Shown here: piece by piece, positions 5,692 to 6,703 of the stretch
How positions within the stretch are numbered: the stretch's first letter is position 1
Layout: each line of letters begins with the position of its first letter
Assembly (NCBI GenBank): GCA_022798035.1
Contig: JAAWLS010000138.1
Coordinates: forward strand, 1 to 6,703
DNA length: 6,703 nucleotides
Direction: 5' to 3'
Origin: Lachnospiraceae bacterium
Lineage (GTDB): Bacteria; Bacillota; Clostridia; Lachnospirales; Lachnospiraceae
Program-made: the position numbers and the translations under genes
Notes under the pieces: model-generated
The model's database searches: none
What the model was told of the DNA's origin: nothing
The model's input: only the letters and a program-made list of their open reading frames with translations

Positions 5692-6030
5692 ATGAAAGGA
5701 AAAATATTTGCTGCTATAGTATCTGTGTTGATTTTAGGCGTATGTTTTGCCGGAGGCTTGTACTATCTGGAAAACCATGATGAGTTTTTTTATTCTAAAA
5801 TCGACAACAGCAGGATGCGGGAATTGCCTCCAAATGAAGATATGAAATATGAATATACTTTAGACTGCTATAATAAAAACGGCAGAAAGCGGGAATTAGA
5901 TTTTAAAACTTCCCGAAAACTCAAGGAAAATGCTTACATATTGCTGGAGGTAAGGTCTTTAGGCGTTCACAAATGGGAAGAGGTCCAATATAAGGATTTA
6001 CCGCAAAAAGTACAAGAAAAGCTCAAGTAG
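5692..6030 (+). CDS. yxeA: YxeA-family (DUF1093) small exported or membrane-anchored protein
   Basis: This 112-residue protein has an N-terminal hydrophobic segment (about residues 5-24, KIFAAIVSVLILGVCFAGG) acting as signal or anchor. An extracytoplasmic beta-rich part follows. The pattern YEYTLDCYNKNGRKRELDF, then LKENAYILLEV, then KWEEVQYKDLPQKVQEKL matches the YxeA/DUF1093 family. In B. subtilis the family member is encoded with the YxdLM transporter under the YxdJK two-component system, which is linked to cationic antimicrobial peptides; no such genes are in this window. C18 is in a poor lipobox (LGVC), so I do not call it a lipoprotein. The start is ATG 5692, with AAAGGAG 8 bases upstream; an earlier in-frame ATG at 5668 lacks a site. 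The gene is AT-rich (27-37% G+C in sampled stretches), is the only plus-strand gene, and converges on spoIVA. The function is unproven in the family. Confidence 0.85.
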   Translation: MKGKIFAAIVSVLILGVCFAGGLYYLENHDEFFYSKIDNSRMRELPPNEDMKYEYTLDCYNKNGRKRELDFKTSRKLKENAYILLEVRSLGVHKWEEVQYKDLPQKVQEKLK

Positions 6031-6053
6031 GCCAAGGCTAATTTCCGCAGCCG

Positions 6054-6134
6054 AAAAAAAGATGCTCACATCATTGCCCGCACATAAATCAGGGACCGAA
6101 GGCGGAATCGTAACCTCTGCCTCCGCGTCCCTGA
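6054..6134 (-). terminator. Possible spoIVA terminator region
   Basis: Reading leftward from the spoIVA stop, an 8-bp stem TCAGGGAC/GTCCCTGA (arms 6089-6096 and 6127-6134, with a 30-base partly structured loop) is followed by a small 4-bp hairpin, GATG-TGAG-CATC (6072-6061), and then seven T (6060-6054). The small stem is weak and the large one lacks an adjacent T-run, so termination is plausible but not clear. For plus-strand yxeA transcripts no T-run follows any hairpin here. Confidence 0.4.
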
Positions 6135-6151
6135 AAAATTCTGACGCATAT

Positions 6152-6703
6152 CTATATAATAATACACACCAGTCCGCCGTTGCTGTCATTGACAATCTTC
6201 TGCATCGTGTCCTGCAGCTTTACCTGACTCTCATCGTCCATCATGGTAATTTTACTGCGGATTCCATCCTCCACCAGCTCCCCGATGGATTTTCCAAATA
6301 TATTCGTCTGCCAGATTCCCTCTTCCTGCTCTCTGGACGTTTTGATATATCCAATCAAATCCTGGGCCTGCTCCTCGCTTCCGATAATAGGCGCAATCTC
6401 TGTCTCAACATTAGCTTTAATCATATGTATGGAAGGAGACTGCGCTTTGATTTTCACACCGAACTTGTTGCCGTGGCGAATCAGTACCGGCTCCTCAATC
6501 TCAATATCCGTAAGCTGCGGCGTCACCACTCCGTATCCTTTCTGCTTTACTGCCTCCATAGCGCTGCCCACTTTGTCGTACTCCCGCTTCATGCCAGACA
6601 GCTCTTTAATCATGGAAATCAACTGATATTCCCCGGAAATGGGAACTCCCGTCAGCTCGCTCATATTTTCATAATAATACTTCTGGTCGATGTCAAATAT
6701 AAT
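6152..6703 (-). CDS. spoIVA: Stage IV sporulation protein A, C-terminal 183 residues (partial, runs off the right edge)
   Basis: SpoIVA is the ATPase that polymerises on the mother-cell side of the forespore membrane and forms the base of the spore coat, working with SpoVM. The visible part begins IIFDIDQKYYYENMSELTG. It carries typical SpoIVA C-terminal sequence: GEYQLISMIKEL, then KGYGVVTPQL, EEPVLIRHGNKFGVKIKA, SIHMIKANVETEIAPIIGSEEQ and NIFGKSIGELV. It ends GGLVCIII, close to the usual GGLICII-type terminus. Its length corresponds to roughly the last third of the ~492-residue B. subtilis protein; the Walker-motif ATPase domain and the promoter lie beyond 6703. In Bacillus this gene is under sigma-E, which cannot be tested here. 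It marks the organism as a spore-forming Firmicute. The frame is uninterrupted and identification is secure. Confidence 0.95.
   Translation of the reverse strand: MIFDIDQKYYYENMSELTGVPISGEYQLISMIKELSGMKREYDKVGSAMEAVKQKGYGVVTPQLTDIEIEEPVLIRHGNKFGVKIKAQSPSIHMIKANVETEIAPIIGSEEQAQDLIGYIKTSREQEEGIWQTNIFGKSIGELVEDGIRSKITMMDDESQVKLQDTMQKIVNDSNGGLVCIII

Noticed and set aside
1..6703. CRISPR array, tRNA, rRNA or insertion sequence
   Set aside because: I found no regularly spaced repeats, no cloverleaf or rRNA-like segments, and no transposase or integrase reading frame on either strand.

Overview
The window looks like the chromosome of a spore-forming Clostridia bacterium, most likely a Lachnospiraceae. 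The reasons are the sporulation gene spoIVA, strong Shine-Dalgarno sites, moderate G+C (about 42-48% in sampled housekeeping stretches), and a small membrane protein directly in front of alaS of a kind I associate with that family. The species is inferred from style and gene content; no marker here proves it.

Layout. All genes but one are on the minus strand, so transcription runs from right to left. From the right end these are: the C-terminal third of spoIVA (6152 to beyond 6703); a lone plus-strand yxeA-family gene (5692-6030), convergent with spoIVA; then, leftward, an RNase Z-like metallo-beta-lactamase (MBL) fold gene (4655-5458), a second, unrelated MBL gene of the UlaG/COG2220 type (3776-4531), a ParA-family ATPase (2614-3663), RNase HI rnhA (2064-2531), a 49-residue membrane protein (1864-2013), and the first 614 codons of alaS (1-1844, running off the left edge). 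No gene-free stretch exceeds 300 bases; the longest is the divergent 233-base region 5459-5691.

How it works together. The block alaS, 49-residue protein, rnhA looks like ordinary core genome. The small gene and alaS form a two-gene unit 19 bases apart, with a good extended -10 promoter whose -35 hexamer overlaps the rnhA stop codon. The parA gene is different. It is AT-rich (about 28-30% G+C in two sampled 60-base stretches), has no ParB or other partner in view, and carries its own near-consensus promoter (TTGACA-N16-TATAAT). A perfect 16-base inverted repeat lies over the start of transcription and is very probably a repressor operator. I read it as a mobile-element-derived or accessory gene settled between the MBL and rnhA genes. 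The yxeA gene is also AT-rich and stands without the ABC transporter or two-component genes that accompany it in Bacillus. It is nevertheless preceded by an inverted repeat matching the spacing of BceR-type response-regulator boxes, which suggests control in trans by an antimicrobial-peptide-sensing system elsewhere.

Non-coding structure is the most unusual part. Two abutting strong hairpins, with a possible pseudoknot, fill the gap between the two MBL genes and end just before a ribosome binding site. A GC-rich hairpin segment separates parA from rnhA and stays open in the rnhA frame. A 15-base direct repeat brackets rnhA.
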